From: an uncultured Parvularculaceae bacterium
GTDB taxonomy: Bacteria; Pseudomonadota; Alphaproteobacteria; Caulobacterales; Parvularculaceae
Assembly: GCA_913055785.1 (NCBI GenBank)
Contig: CAJXLJ010000003.1
Coordinates: 83,536 to 147,535, forward strand
Length of the DNA stretch: 64,000 nucleotides
Reading direction: 5' to 3'
Part shown: in pieces, positions 1 through 8,005 of the stretch
Numbering within the stretch: position 1 is the stretch's first letter
Layout of the letters: each line of letters begins with the position of its first letter
Made by a program: the position numbers and the translations under genes
The notes under the pieces: generated by a model
What the model was told of the DNA's origin: nothing
The model's input: the letters and a program-made list of their open reading frames with translations, nothing else
Database searches by the model: none

Positions 1-1386
1 CTCGGCTGCTGGCATGGCTTTGTCGGCCAACAGAAGATGATCTCCATCAAGAAGCATTTCGGCTCGACCAAGCGCCGTTATCTTTATCTTTCAGGCTGGA
101 TGGTCGCGGCCCTGCGGTCCGAGTTCGGACCGCTCCCCGACCAGTCTATGCATGAAAAGACCTCTGTGCCGGGGCTGATTGAGGAGCTTTACACGTTCCT
201 GAAGCAGGCTGATGCGCGCGAACTCGGTCTTCTGTTCCGCGATCTCGATGCGGCGCGCGAAGAAGGCGATCAGGTCAAAGAGCGGCGTCTCCTCAACCAG
301 ATCGACAATTTTGAAACCCATGTCGTGCCGATCATCGCCGATATCGACGCCGGTTTCGGCAACGCCGAGGCGACTTACCTGCTCGCCAAGAAAATGATCG
401 AAGCCGGCGCCTGCGCTCTGCAGATCGAAAACCAGGTCTCGGATGAAAAGCAGTGCGGCCACCAGGACGGCAAGGTCACCGTGCCCCATGAAGACTTCCT
501 CGCCAAGATCCGCGCCTGCCGTTACGCCTTCCTCGAGCTCGGCGTCGATGACGGGGTTATCGTCGCGCGCACGGATTCGCTCGGCGCCGGCCTTACGAAA
601 CAGATCGCTTTCAGCGCTGAAGCGGGCGATCTCGGCGACCAGTACAATTCATTCCTCGATTGCGATGAGGTATCGCCGGACGAGATCGGCAATGGCGAGG
701 TGTTCATCTCTCGGGGCGGCAAGCTGATGCGCCCCAAACGTCTGCGCTCAAACCTCTTCCAGTTCCGGAAGGACACCGGCGTTGACCGTGTTGTTCTCGA
801 TTGCATAACGTCCCTGCAGCATGGCGCGGACCTGTTGTGGATCGAGACGGAAAAGCCCCATGTGGAGCAGATCGCCGGCATGGTCGACCGCATTCGCGAA
901 GTCGTGCCCAACGCCAAGCTCGTCTACAACAACTCGCCGTCCTTCAACTGGACGCTGAACTTCCGCCAGCAGGTGTTCGACGCCTGGAAAGAGGCGGGCA
1001 AGGATGTTTCGGCCTACGATCGCGATAAGCTGATGAGCGTCGACTATGACGACACCGAACTGGCGCTCGAGGCGGACAGAAAAATCCAGTCCTTCCAGCG
1101 CGACGCGGCGGCGCGCGCCGGCATCTTCCACCATCTCATCACGCTGCCGACTTATCACACGACGGCGCTTTCCACCGACAATCTCGCCAAGCGCTACTTC
1201 GGCGAGGAGGCGATGCTCGGTTACGTCAAGAACGTGCAGCGCGCGGAAATTCGTCAGGGGATCGCCTGCGTCAAGCACCAGAACATGGCGGGTTCCGACA
1301 TCGGCGACGATCACAAGGAGTATTTCGCCGGCGAGGCGGCGCTCAAAGCCGCTGGCGAAGACAACACGATGCACCAGTTCGGGTAA
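1..1386 (+). CDS. aceA: Isocitrate lyase (5' end outside window)
   Basis: Cleaves isocitrate to glyoxylate and succinate, the first step of the glyoxylate shunt, in the cytosol. The frame is open from the first base, and the visible part is 461 residues. The ATG at 37 is internal, because family sequence (HGFVGQQ) already precedes it. The catalytic loop reads KQCGH at visible residues 150-154, a variant of the usual KKCGH signature. Matching sequence runs throughout, for example PSFNWTLNF and GSDIGDDHKEYF near the end. From memory it resembles the long (about 530 residue) Pseudomonas-type enzyme, so roughly 70 N-terminal residues would lie upstream of the window. A strong terminator follows, so it ends its transcript. 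Confidence 0.96.
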   Translation, partial: LGCWHGFVGQQKMISIKKHFGSTKRRYLYLSGWMVAALRSEFGPLPDQSMHEKTSVPGLIEELYTFLKQADARELGLLFRDLDAAREEGDQVKERRLLNQIDNFETHVVPIIADIDAGFGNAEATYLLAKKMIEAGACALQIENQVSDEKQCGHQDGKVTVPHEDFLAKIRACRYAFLELGVDDGVIVARTDSLGAGLTKQIAFSAEAGDLGDQYNSFLDCDEVSPDEIGNGEVFISRGGKLMRPKRLRSNLFQFRKDTGVDRVVLDCITSLQHGADLLWIETEKPHVEQIAGMVDRIREVVPNAKLVYNNSPSFNWTLNFRQQVFDAWKEAGKDVSAYDRDKLMSVDYDDTELALEADRKIQSFQRDAAARAGIFHHLITLPTYHTTALSTDNLAKRYFGEEAMLGYVKNVQRAEIRQGIACVKHQNMAGSDIGDDHKEYFAGEAALKAAGEDNTMHQFG

Positions 1387-1456
1387 ATCCGTCAGGCCAG
1401 CGGCGAGTTTACAACGCTGCATCCTGACCGGGCGTTCTTGCAGGGAGGGAACGCCG

Positions 1457-1498
1457 AACGCCGCCGCGGGAATGCTCCGCGGCGGCGTTTTATTTTTA
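1457..1498 (+). terminator. Rho-independent terminator of aceA
   Basis: Perfect 13-bp stem (1457-1469 with 1477-1489), 7-base loop, GC-rich, followed by a T-rich run. It sits 70 bp after the aceA stop, with no other plus-strand gene nearby. Confidence 0.9.
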
Positions 1499-1500
1499 TT

Positions 1501-1585
1501 CCGCTCATCCCGGCGAAAGCCGGGATCTCTTCGGACGAGCGTCGACCTTGTGGTTGGAGATTCCGGCCTGCGCCGGAATGAGCGG
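1501..1585. repeat. Paired palindromic intergenic repeat (REP-like)
   Basis: Two 29-bp arms (1501-1529 and 1557-1585) are near-perfect reverse complements, differing at a few positions. Each arm also contains its own small palindrome around CCGGCGAAAGCCGG. The right arm ends 2 bp before the stop codon of the minus-strand phosphodiesterase gene. This architecture matches dispersed REP/BIME-type units; no second copy was noticed in the window. Confidence 0.75.
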
Positions 1586-1587
1586 GG

Positions 1588-2727
1588 CTAGTTGTTATAT
1601 TTTGTAAGTTCGCCGCGTGCTTTTGTGGCGTCGTCTGGGAAATTAGGAAAGGCGGCTATGCATCGCCGCATCTCGACAGCCGTATCCGGAAAATCAGTAA
1701 AAACGCCATCTACCCAACTGCCAAAAGCGGCATAGAGCTCTTTCTTGTAGGGCAGCAAAGAGTCGGCGTCCAAAGAGCCGTCAGCTGACGTGCAATAACG
1801 TGAATTTGGTGAGGCAAAGACACCGTTAACTTCTGACACGCTGGCGTCATTGCGAAACGTCCAAGGATGCACGAACAGCTCGAGATTGTGAGCTGTATGT
1901 AAAAGACCTATGTGCAAGGTGGGCGACGGAAACAAAAGTTCTTTCGGCGGCCCTACTCCATCCGCGTATTCTGCAATCTCCGCCAGCGGAATGTTCGGGC
2001 CAGCGCTAGGGGTTTCTTCATAGACGAGCTGCACGAGTTTCGCGTCGGTCTTTCCCTTGAGGTGCTTTAATATTTCCGGTTCGAAGGACTGGATGAAGAC
2101 GGGGCCGGCGCTGAAGCCTTCAAGAGCCGCCAGCAATGGCTCTTCGAAATCCATGCCGATGCTCTGGAAATAGCCGGGATGTTTCGTTTCCGGATAAACG
2201 CCGACAGGCCGACCGGCCGCCGCCGCCTTCTCCGTCACCAGCGCCAGCACTTCCTCGAAGGTGGGGATTTCATAAAGCCCGTCGAATTCTTTCGGGCGGC
2301 CCTCTCGAGGCTGCACGGCGCGAAGGGTCTTGATCTCCGCAAGCGTGAAATCCTCGACCCACCAGTCTTCGCGCCGCGCATCGCCAGCATCCTCGTTGGG
2401 TTTCCTGCGTGCGGCGAACTCGGGCCGCCCGGCGATGTCGGTGGTCGTCGAGAGGTAGCGGTCGTGCCGCGCGACGAGCACGCCGTCCTTGGTGAACACG
2501 AGGTCGGGTTCGATAACATCGGCGCCCTGCTCGATGGCGAGTTCATAGGCTTCAAGCGTGTGTTCGGGGAGATAGCCGCTCGCGCCGCGATGGGCGATAA
2601 TCAGAGGCGGCTCGCCGTCAAGGGTCCTCCAGAGCGGATCGACCCGCTTTGGCGGATTATTGTCGTCGCCTGGCGGCGCGCAGGCCGATGCGAAGACGGC
2701 CATGGCCGCGATTGCAAAGGATCTCAT
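1588..2727 (-). CDS. glpQ: Glycerophosphodiester phosphodiesterase lipoprotein (GlpQ-like)
   Basis: Hydrolyses glycerophosphodiesters to glycerol-3-phosphate and an alcohol, probably in the periplasm attached to a membrane. The 379-residue protein starts at 2727, with GGAGG six bases upstream; an upstream in-frame extension lacks a signal sequence. A lipoprotein signal ends at Cys16 (lipobox A-S-A-C). The family's first catalytic motif, HRGASGYLPEHT, begins at residue 46, and the acidic metal-binding segment DVIEPDLVFTKDG follows. Near the C terminus FTDFPD matches the barrel's last strand. The length suits the periplasmic GlpQ type rather than the short cytosolic UgpQ type. It is transcribed alone and stops against the palindromic repeat. 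Confidence 0.9.
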   Translation of the reverse strand: MRSFAIAAMAVFASACAPPGDDNNPPKRVDPLWRTLDGEPPLIIAHRGASGYLPEHTLEAYELAIEQGADVIEPDLVFTKDGVLVARHDRYLSTTTDIAGRPEFAARRKPNEDAGDARREDWWVEDFTLAEIKTLRAVQPREGRPKEFDGLYEIPTFEEVLALVTEKAAAAGRPVGVYPETKHPGYFQSIGMDFEEPLLAALEGFSAGPVFIQSFEPEILKHLKGKTDAKLVQLVYEETPSAGPNIPLAEIAEYADGVGPPKELLFPSPTLHIGLLHTAHNLELFVHPWTFRNDASVSEVNGVFASPNSRYCTSADGSLDADSLLPYKKELYAAFGSWVDGVFTDFPDTAVEMRRCIAAFPNFPDDATKARGELTKYNN

Positions 2728-2795
2728 CGGCGCCCTCCGAAACGTCGCGAGGGCGAAACCTAGCGCTCTTTCACGCCGCGGTCTGCACGGGCCAT

Positions 2796-2827
2796 AAAAA
2801 AACCGCCCGGCGCGTGGCCGGGCGGTC
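2796..2827 (-). terminator. Terminator of the VPLPA-CTERM gene
   Basis: On the minus strand a perfect 9-bp stem (2817-2825 with 2803-2811) with a 5-base loop is followed by seven T. It lies about 25 bp after the stop at 2852 and upstream of the glpQ-like start, so the two minus-strand genes are separate transcripts. Confidence 0.9.
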
Positions 2828-2851
2828 TGTCTCTCGACATGCGAGCAGGTT

Positions 2852-3553
2852 TTACGCTTTTTTGCGGCGGCGGCTGGCGAAGCCAAGACCCGCAATGCCG
2901 GAAAGCAGCAACGGCAAAGCGCCCGGAAGCGGAACTTCCGCAAATTCGAGATCGTCAAGAGCGCCGGACGCCGAGAACGTCACGATAATCTGGTCGATCA
3001 ACATCGGCTGACCGAAATAGTCTTCCAGCGTGTCGCCGAGATAATAGGCGAAAGTTTCAGCGAATGAGATGTAATTACCATCGCCGATTGCGCTGCCGGC
3101 GACAGTGGCGCCGCCGATAAACGCTCCGTTGTTCAACAGTTGTACTTGAACGTTTTCGCCATTGTCGATGTCGAAAATGTTGATGCCGATGAACTCAACC
3201 ACGCTTGCGAAATCAAACGTGATGGAGCCGCCGGCGGCTTCATCGTCCGGATCGTTGGAGTCGCCGTCTTCGGAAATGATCAGCACATGGCCGGGCATGA
3301 TCCCGTCGGCGCCGCCGGGCGTCGGCGTGTTGAACGGCGCGTCGAGGTCATTGTCGCCGCCCGTATAATTGTCTGTGTCGAAGATCATCGCCTGATCGAA
3401 CGATCCGTTCGAATCCGCGGAAATCGTCAGCAACGGACCGTACTGGGTTGTAATTACCGTTCCGGTTGACTGGTCTTCAAAATCGATGACAGTCGCAAAC
3501 GCACTGCCAGTAAGCGCGAGCAAGCCTGCAGCGGTTGAAAGCAAGATACGCAT
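2852..3553 (-). CDS. Exported protein with VPLPA-CTERM sorting tag
   Basis: 233 residues with an N-terminal signal peptide (cleavage likely after SAFA, about residue 19). The body is rich in Asp, Asn and Gly and looks like a secreted beta-sandwich. The C terminus has the three-part tag of exosortase substrates: VPLPGALPLLL motif, hydrophobic helix, then RRRKK. That matches the VPLPA-CTERM variant of the PEP-CTERM system, in which an exosortase cleaves and anchors the protein at the cell surface. No exosortase gene is in this window. The start at 3553 (MRILLSTAAG) gives a clean signal peptide; the 31-codon upstream extension does not. Specific function is unknown. Confidence 0.8.
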   Translation of the reverse strand: MRILLSTAAGLLALTGSAFATVIDFEDQSTGTVITTQYGPLLTISADSNGSFDQAMIFDTDNYTGGDNDLDAPFNTPTPGGADGIMPGHVLIISEDGDSNDPDDEAAGGSITFDFASVVEFIGINIFDIDNGENVQVQLLNNGAFIGGATVAGSAIGDGNYISFAETFAYYLGDTLEDYFGQPMLIDQIIVTFSASGALDDLEFAEVPLPGALPLLLSGIAGLGFASRRRKKA

Positions 3554-3685
3554 GAGATCCCCACAGAAATAACGCAACACCAAGGCCGACAATAAAGATC
3601 CCGGCTCGCGGGAGCCAGCTGTATTCCGCACCTGCGGAACACGCATTGCACGAAATTATCCATTTAAATCAGTGATTAACTATAT

Positions 3686-4396
3686 TCAGCGCCGCCGTTC
3701 GCCGCCGCCGCGCTTGCCTCCCGGCGGACCGCGCCGGCGCCGTTCGCCGTCTCCGCGCTGAAATAATGGCGGTGTAAACAGCGCCATTTTGATTTCGCCG
3801 AACTCGGCGGCGAAGCGGCTGGCGTCTTCAACTTCTTCGTCGGAGAGTGCAGCAGTCATCAGGGCGAGTGTTTCGGGGTAAACCGAAGGCAAAGCGAAGA
3901 GGTCGCGCTCAGAATTATCCTCATAAACAAGCGCCCAGCCCATGGCCTCGACGGGAACCGGTGCGACGCCTTCCGCCGCCAGCCTTTCGTCGCCGCTTAA
4001 AATGGTCGCCAACTTGTGTTGCGCACGAGCCTGACCCGCATAAGCAGCGCGGCGCAGCCAGAACAAGGCTTCTTCCCGGAAGAGGGCGGTCTCAATGGTG
4101 TTGGCGCCGTCCGCTTCAAGAAGGCAGGCGCCGAGTTCATATTGCGCGACTTCGTAGCCTTCTCCGAAGGCGGCGATGACGCGATAGGCTGGCGTGGCGG
4201 CGGCGCAGCCCTGGCTCGCCTGTAACTTGCGCGCGTGGGAGAGAAACATTCCGGAGCGGCTGAGCGCCGCATCGGGACCCTGTTGCGCCGGACCGGGCGC
4301 TTCCTTTTCGGTAGCGGGTTTGTCCGGATGGGGCGCCGGTATCGGCTCCTGAACCCCTGCAAGCAGCAGGACGGCGAGGGCGGCGGCAGTTATCAT
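3686..4396 (-). CDS. Exported Sel1-like repeat protein
   Basis: 236 residues beginning with a hydrophobic signal segment (MITAAALAVLLLAG). A Pro-rich linker is followed by helical repeats resembling Sel1/TPR units around residues 75-140 (YELGACLLE, then ALFWLRRAAYAGQARAQHKLA). The tail is Arg/Gly-rich (RRRRGPPGGKRGGGERRR), suggesting contact with nucleic acid or acidic polymers. Start 4396 is preceded by GGAGAG at about nine bases; a start ten codons earlier is possible but spoils the signal peptide. No specific function recognised. It may be coupled to a short upstream reading frame, described separately. Confidence 0.65.
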   Translation of the reverse strand: MITAAALAVLLLAGVQEPIPAPHPDKPATEKEAPGPAQQGPDAALSRSGMFLSHARKLQASQGCAAATPAYRVIAAFGEGYEVAQYELGACLLEADGANTIETALFREEALFWLRRAAYAGQARAQHKLATILSGDERLAAEGVAPVPVEAMGWALVYEDNSERDLFALPSVYPETLALMTAALSDEEVEDASRFAAEFGEIKMALFTPPLFQRGDGERRRRGPPGGKRGGGERRR

Positions 4397-4554
4397 GACG
4401 GTTTTCTCTCCAGGTGAACTCGACACCCCGCTTGCGCATTAAACGGAGCGGGCGCGCCAATCCGTCGGAAAATTTTTCGGAAAATCAGCGCCGGAAACGT
4501 CTTGGCCGGACGTTTCAGAACCGGCGATGGAAAAGAGCACACCCCGCGCTGCAT
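4393..4554 (-). CDS. Possible 53-residue leader ORF, basic peptide
   Basis: A 53-codon frame starts at 4554 behind a very strong Shine-Dalgarno stretch (GGGAGG, five bases before ATG). It ends in a 4-base ATGA overlap with the Sel1-like gene, the classic layout of translational coupling. The peptide is basic, with no recognised domain. Against it: the same DNA read on the plus strand forms three hairpins ending in a terminator, so the Shine-Dalgarno may simply be the complement of a CU-rich RNA loop. Not recognised; low confidence. Confidence 0.25.
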   Translation of the reverse strand: MQRGVCSFPSPVLKRPAKTFPALIFRKIFRRIGAPAPFNAQAGCRVHLERKPS

Positions 4555-4627
4555 GCGCCCCTCCCTCTCTGATATGCAGCGCAGCGAAGAACGTGCGGAC
4601 GGCCGTGGGCCGGCCCGCACGTTTTTC
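4491..4627 (+). ncRNA. Candidate trans-acting small RNA with CU-rich loop
   Basis: Three successive hairpins lie on the plus strand. The first is a perfect 8-bp stem (4494-4501 with 4509-4516). The second is a perfect 9-bp stem (4546-4554 with 4574-4582) whose 19-base loop contains CCCCTCCCTCTCT, complementary to ribosome-binding sites. The third (4591-4622) is GC-rich and followed by five T, as a terminator. No plus-strand coding gene precedes it. Hairpins with exposed CCUCC-type loops are known in alphaproteobacterial stress small RNAs such as the CcsR/cuckoo type. The 5' end and promoter are not determined. It lies antisense to the possible leader ORF at 4393-4554. Confidence 0.55.
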
Positions 4628-4739
4628 GCATAGATTTCGGGCGGTTGGGCGCGCCTGTGGAAATTCGTAAAATCTTCTTGGGGCTCCAGCTTGCCGCCGG
4701 ATTAATCCTGATCTAGGTTTCTCCACAGGGGTTGGGGTA

Positions 4740-6038
4740 GTGGGAAACGCATTGTTTAGCCGGATTTTGTATTGGTCCGCGGGGATTGGCGCTGTCGTCA
4801 CCAGTCTTGCGGTGGTCGCCGCAGCGCAGACAGCCACAGCGCCGTCAATCGCCGACCGACTCAAGGAAAAAGTTCCCCAGTTCGATCTCTCCGCGCTCGC
4901 GCCAAAGCCGACTAATCGCACGATTGATTTTGAAAATCTCGACGGGCGGCTCACCAAGCAATATGCAGAAGAATACGGCGTCTCGTTCGGACGCGGCGTA
5001 AGCGTTCACATTTGCTCCGGGTCTTCGTTCACGGCGGCGGCGGTCGTCGATCAAACCTGTCCCTATCAGCAGGCGGCGAACGGCAGCCAACGGGCGGCGT
5101 ATTTCGATGCGCGCTCGAACTCTTTCATGGAAATCGATTTCGCCAGGCCGGTTTCGTATGCCGATATAAAGATCAACCCCACCGGCGGCGCGCCGGATTC
5201 TGAATTCACAGTTGAAGTTAAAGGTTTTGACTCCAACGGGAATGAGATTGGGGCGAATAGGCGGACTTTTAACTGGCTTCAGGATGCCTTCACCTGGCCG
5301 AACAGAGTCGATCTTGAAACCGACAAGGGCCGCGTTTCGCGCATGACGGTGCGGCTGCTCAATGCGAGAGGCGAGCCGACACGGTTTCTGTTCGACGATC
5401 TTTCCTTTGTTTATGCGCCTGACCTGAGCGACACGCCGGTTCTTGAAGCGCTCGCCGAGCGTCGTGGACCGCCGCCCCTGCCGGGGGAGATGCGCGAGAC
5501 GATGACGGAGATCAGGGCTGATGCGGCGACGAAACTGCGGCGCTACAAGGTTGCGAGACAAATGCGCTCGCCGATTGACTGGGATGCGGTTGACGCGACG
5601 CTCGGCAAACAAAATGATCGCAATATGCGCCCCGGCGCCGCGCGGATGGTCAATCGCGCCCGCGATCGCGCCAAAATGCCAATGCTGCTGCCGGCGAACG
5701 CCGATGACGGGACGCTGAGCGTAGTCGGCGGCGAGGATTCCTACCACGCGGATTTTAAAATGGGCGGCCGCGCCTATTCGATCTACGGCACCAGGGTCCT
5801 CACCATGATGGAGCCCGCCAAAGGCGCGCCGAAACCGGAATTCAATGTCATTGAGCAGGAAACCGAATACGCGCTGGTGGTGAGCTTCTCGCTGTTTGGC
5901 GCATCCTTTACGGTGACGCGCTACTGCCTCAATGACAGCGCCGAGGAAGACCCCACCTGTTACGACCGCGACGCCATGGGCGGAATGATGCGCGATATCG
6001 TCGTCGATGTCGGCGAAGCAGGGATGCAGCGGCCATGA
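4740..6038 (+). CDS. Exported protein of unknown function, coupled to M23 lipoprotein
   Basis: 432 residues from a GTG start with GGGG four bases upstream. A signal peptide runs to about residue 29 (VVAAAQ). Residues about 60-210 look like a secreted beta-sandwich: IDFENLDG and QYAEEYGVSFG at its start, and FLFDDLSFVYA at its end, resemble carbohydrate-binding-like jelly rolls. The C-terminal half (about 230-432) is partly helical then strand-rich and unrecognised. Its stop overlaps the next start by 4 bp (ATGA), so it is probably translated together with the M23 peptidase lipoprotein and acts in the same compartment. Function unknown. Confidence 0.8.
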   Translation: MGNALFSRILYWSAGIGAVVTSLAVVAAAQTATAPSIADRLKEKVPQFDLSALAPKPTNRTIDFENLDGRLTKQYAEEYGVSFGRGVSVHICSGSSFTAAAVVDQTCPYQQAANGSQRAAYFDARSNSFMEIDFARPVSYADIKINPTGGAPDSEFTVEVKGFDSNGNEIGANRRTFNWLQDAFTWPNRVDLETDKGRVSRMTVRLLNARGEPTRFLFDDLSFVYAPDLSDTPVLEALAERRGPPPLPGEMRETMTEIRADAATKLRRYKVARQMRSPIDWDAVDATLGKQNDRNMRPGAARMVNRARDRAKMPMLLPANADDGTLSVVGGEDSYHADFKMGGRAYSIYGTRVLTMMEPAKGAPKPEFNVIEQETEYALVVSFSLFGASFTVTRYCLNDSAEEDPTCYDRDAMGGMMRDIVVDVGEAGMQRP

Positions 6039-6973
6039 CGTTTCGCGCGCTTCTCGAGAATCTCATCAAACTGCTGGCCGTGTCGGCGCTCGCTGTAAGC
6101 GTTGTCGCTTGCGGCGGCGATGGCGGTTCTTCGACCCCGCCGGATGACGATACGCCGCCGGCGGATGGCGATGACGACGTTCCACCCCCTGTTGAGGATG
6201 ACGACGAGATTGAATTCGAGCATGGCGCGCCTGGCGAGTTATTGTTGCTCGAGCCGGAAGGCAATCTCGGTTCGGCGCGGTTCAACGGCGTTTTCGGCGT
6301 CACCGACGATTCCGTCGTCGCGCCGGGGATACGTTTTCCACTCGAGACCGGTCCGGCTTTTCTGAACTCGCAAATCTTCGGCTATGGCGGCGGCGGTTAC
6401 GACTATGGCGGCGGCGAGGTCTATGAGAACCCGAATGTCGGTCAGGAAAACGATGCGCGCAATTTCGAGTATCCCTGGTACGACAATTTCTGCGAAGTGC
6501 GCAGCCATACGCTCGGCATGTGTGAGGCCGGGGTCGGCCATCAGGGGCAGGATATCCGCCCGGCGACCTGTGAGAACGGCGCCTTTTTCGCGGTGGCGCC
6601 GGAAGACGGCTATGTGCGTCGCGTTGGCGAAACCCACTTGCTTGAGATCTATGGCGACAGCGGCCTCGTCTACAAATATCTGCATCTCGACCGGCCGCTG
6701 GAGCCGGGGATCGAGCTCAATGAGCGTGTGACTCGCGGCCAGCGGCTGGGCAAGATTTCCAACAAGACCGGCGCGACGTCGCGTTCGACCACGGTCCATC
6801 TTCATTTCGAAATCTGGCACGGCACCGCCTCGGGCGGCGTCAATACCGGCGCCGGACCGCTGCCGCCTTACACCAGCCTTGTCGAGGCCTATCTGGATCT
6901 TATCGAAGAGCACCCAGACCAGTTCGATCCGGTGCCGCCGCCTTCCGACGTGCAGGAATGCCGCGAGCCTTGA
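6035..6973 (+). CDS. M23-family peptidase-like lipoprotein
   Basis: 312 residues with a lipoprotein signal ending at Cys26 (SVVAC). A long acidic low-complexity linker (Asp/Pro-rich, about 30-65) follows, then a second unusual Gly/Tyr-rich stretch (GYGGGGYDYGGG). The C-terminal region has the zinc ligands of the LytM/M23 fold: H-x-G-x-D in GVGHQGQDIRP and the paired His in VHLHFEIWH. An active member would cut peptide cross-links of peptidoglycan or a secreted peptide. The ligands look intact, so activity is plausible. Start codon ATG lies in the stop of the preceding exported-protein gene, so the two form a coupled pair. Confidence 0.83.
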   Translation: MTFRALLENLIKLLAVSALAVSVVACGGDGGSSTPPDDDTPPADGDDDVPPPVEDDDEIEFEHGAPGELLLLEPEGNLGSARFNGVFGVTDDSVVAPGIRFPLETGPAFLNSQIFGYGGGGYDYGGGEVYENPNVGQENDARNFEYPWYDNFCEVRSHTLGMCEAGVGHQGQDIRPATCENGAFFAVAPEDGYVRRVGETHLLEIYGDSGLVYKYLHLDRPLEPGIELNERVTRGQRLGKISNKTGATSRSTTVHLHFEIWHGTASGGVNTGAGPLPPYTSLVEAYLDLIEEHPDQFDPVPPPSDVQECREP

Positions 6974-7050
6974 GGCTTTCACCCTTCCGGGCGATATGAA
7001 TTCCAGACAACAGGCCTCAGTCTCGGCTGGCGCAATGCTGGAGGTAAATC

Positions 7051-7647
7051 ATGTCCGAAGCCCAGAAGCTCGAAATGGAGCTCTATGAGAAGGCCCTGAA
7101 GCTCGCCGCCCTGAGGCGCGCCGATGCCCCCGTCGAAGTGCCGGATTACGAATTTCAGACCCTCAATGGAACGACGAGCCTCTCCGCGCTGTTCGCCGGC
7201 CGCGAGCGGCTTCTCGCGATCCACAATATGGGGCAGGGCTGCCGTTACTGCACGCTCTGGGCGGACGGGATCAATGGCATCCTATCCCACCTTGAAGACG
7301 CGATGGCGGTGGTGCTGGTGTCGAAGGATGCGCCCGCGCTGCAGCGGCGCATGGCCCAGGACCGCGGCTGGCGGTTCCGTTTCGCTTCCCATGGAGGCGG
7401 GAAATACATGACGGAGCAAAATGTCATGGAAGGCGAAGGGAATTACCCCGGCGCGGTCATTTATGAGATGAAAGACGGAAAGATTTTCCGGCGCGGCTCC
7501 GCGCCCTTCGGGCCGGGCGATCTCTATTCGCCGATGTGGCATTTCCTTTCTCTCGCCGGTCTTGAGGAAAAGGACTGGACGCCGCAATTCCATTACTGGA
7601 GCCGCCCGCAAAAGCTGGAAGACGGCGGCGAGAATGTCCGGGACTGA
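7051..7647 (+). CDS. DUF899 thioredoxin-like protein
   Basis: 198 residues, cytosolic, no signal peptide. Start ATG at 7051 has GGAGG seven bases before it. The thioredoxin-like core shows MGQGCRYCTLWADG at about residues 63-76, the hallmark of DUF899, whose C-x-x-C (here CRYC) occupies the usual thioredoxin active-site position. The C-terminal HYWSRPQ also fits. The family is uncharacterised but structurally peroxiredoxin/thioredoxin-like, so a redox role is an inference. Its last 14 bases overlap the start of yidD. Confidence 0.88.
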   Translation: MSEAQKLEMELYEKALKLAALRRADAPVEVPDYEFQTLNGTTSLSALFAGRERLLAIHNMGQGCRYCTLWADGINGILSHLEDAMAVVLVSKDAPALQRRMAQDRGWRFRFASHGGGKYMTEQNVMEGEGNYPGAVIYEMKDGKIFRRGSAPFGPGDLYSPMWHFLSLAGLEEKDWTPQFHYWSRPQKLEDGGENVRD

Positions 7648-7993
7648 CAAACGGCGCAGCGTTGTCGCCGGTGCCGCTCTCGGGCTTTTGTGGCTTTACA
7701 AGCGAACGCTCTCGCCGCTGTTTTATTTTCTCGGCGCAAGGTGTCGTCATACGCCGACCTGTTCGGAATACGCTGCGGAAGCGTTTCGCATTCATCATCC
7801 ATGGCGGGCTTTCTGGCTTTCGCTTTCGCGGCTATCGCGCTGCCATCCTTGGGGTAGTCACGGATTTGATCCGGTTCCGGAGGAAACGCCGTCAGCAGGA
7901 TGGCGCTTCTGGCGGCTCGGCGACTGGGCGTGGACGGAGCGCTGCGGCGAAACCAAAACAGGGCGGCTCTCGCCGCCCTGTCAGGAGTCGTAA
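7634..7993 (+). CDS. yidD: Membrane protein insertion efficiency factor YidD
   Basis: 119 residues. YidD is a small amphipathic inner-membrane-associated protein that assists YidC in inserting membrane proteins. The family core is unmistakable: LYKRTLSPLF, C-x-x-x-P-T-C-S-E-Y (RHTPTCSEYA), and SRCHPWGSHGFDPVP. ATG at 7634 lies inside the DUF899 gene and gives a 14-base overlap. The C-terminal tail after about residue 75 is longer than in many homologues, and its last codons contain the hairpin that terminates the opposing SPFH gene. In many genomes yidD lies with rnpA; here it does not. Confidence 0.93.
   Translation: MSGTDKRRSVVAGAALGLLWLYKRTLSPLFYFLGARCRHTPTCSEYAAEAFRIHHPWRAFWLSLSRLSRCHPWGSHGFDPVPEETPSAGWRFWRLGDWAWTERCGETKTGRLSPPCQES
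7950..7980 (-). terminator. Terminator of the SPFH gene
   Basis: Perfect 9-bp stem (7972-7980 with 7959-7967), TCTC loop on the plus strand, followed on the minus strand by TTTTGGTTT. It lies inside the last codons of yidD, 26 bp beyond the SPFH stop. Confidence 0.75.
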
Positions 7994-8005
7994 TCCGCGA
8001 TTTCC

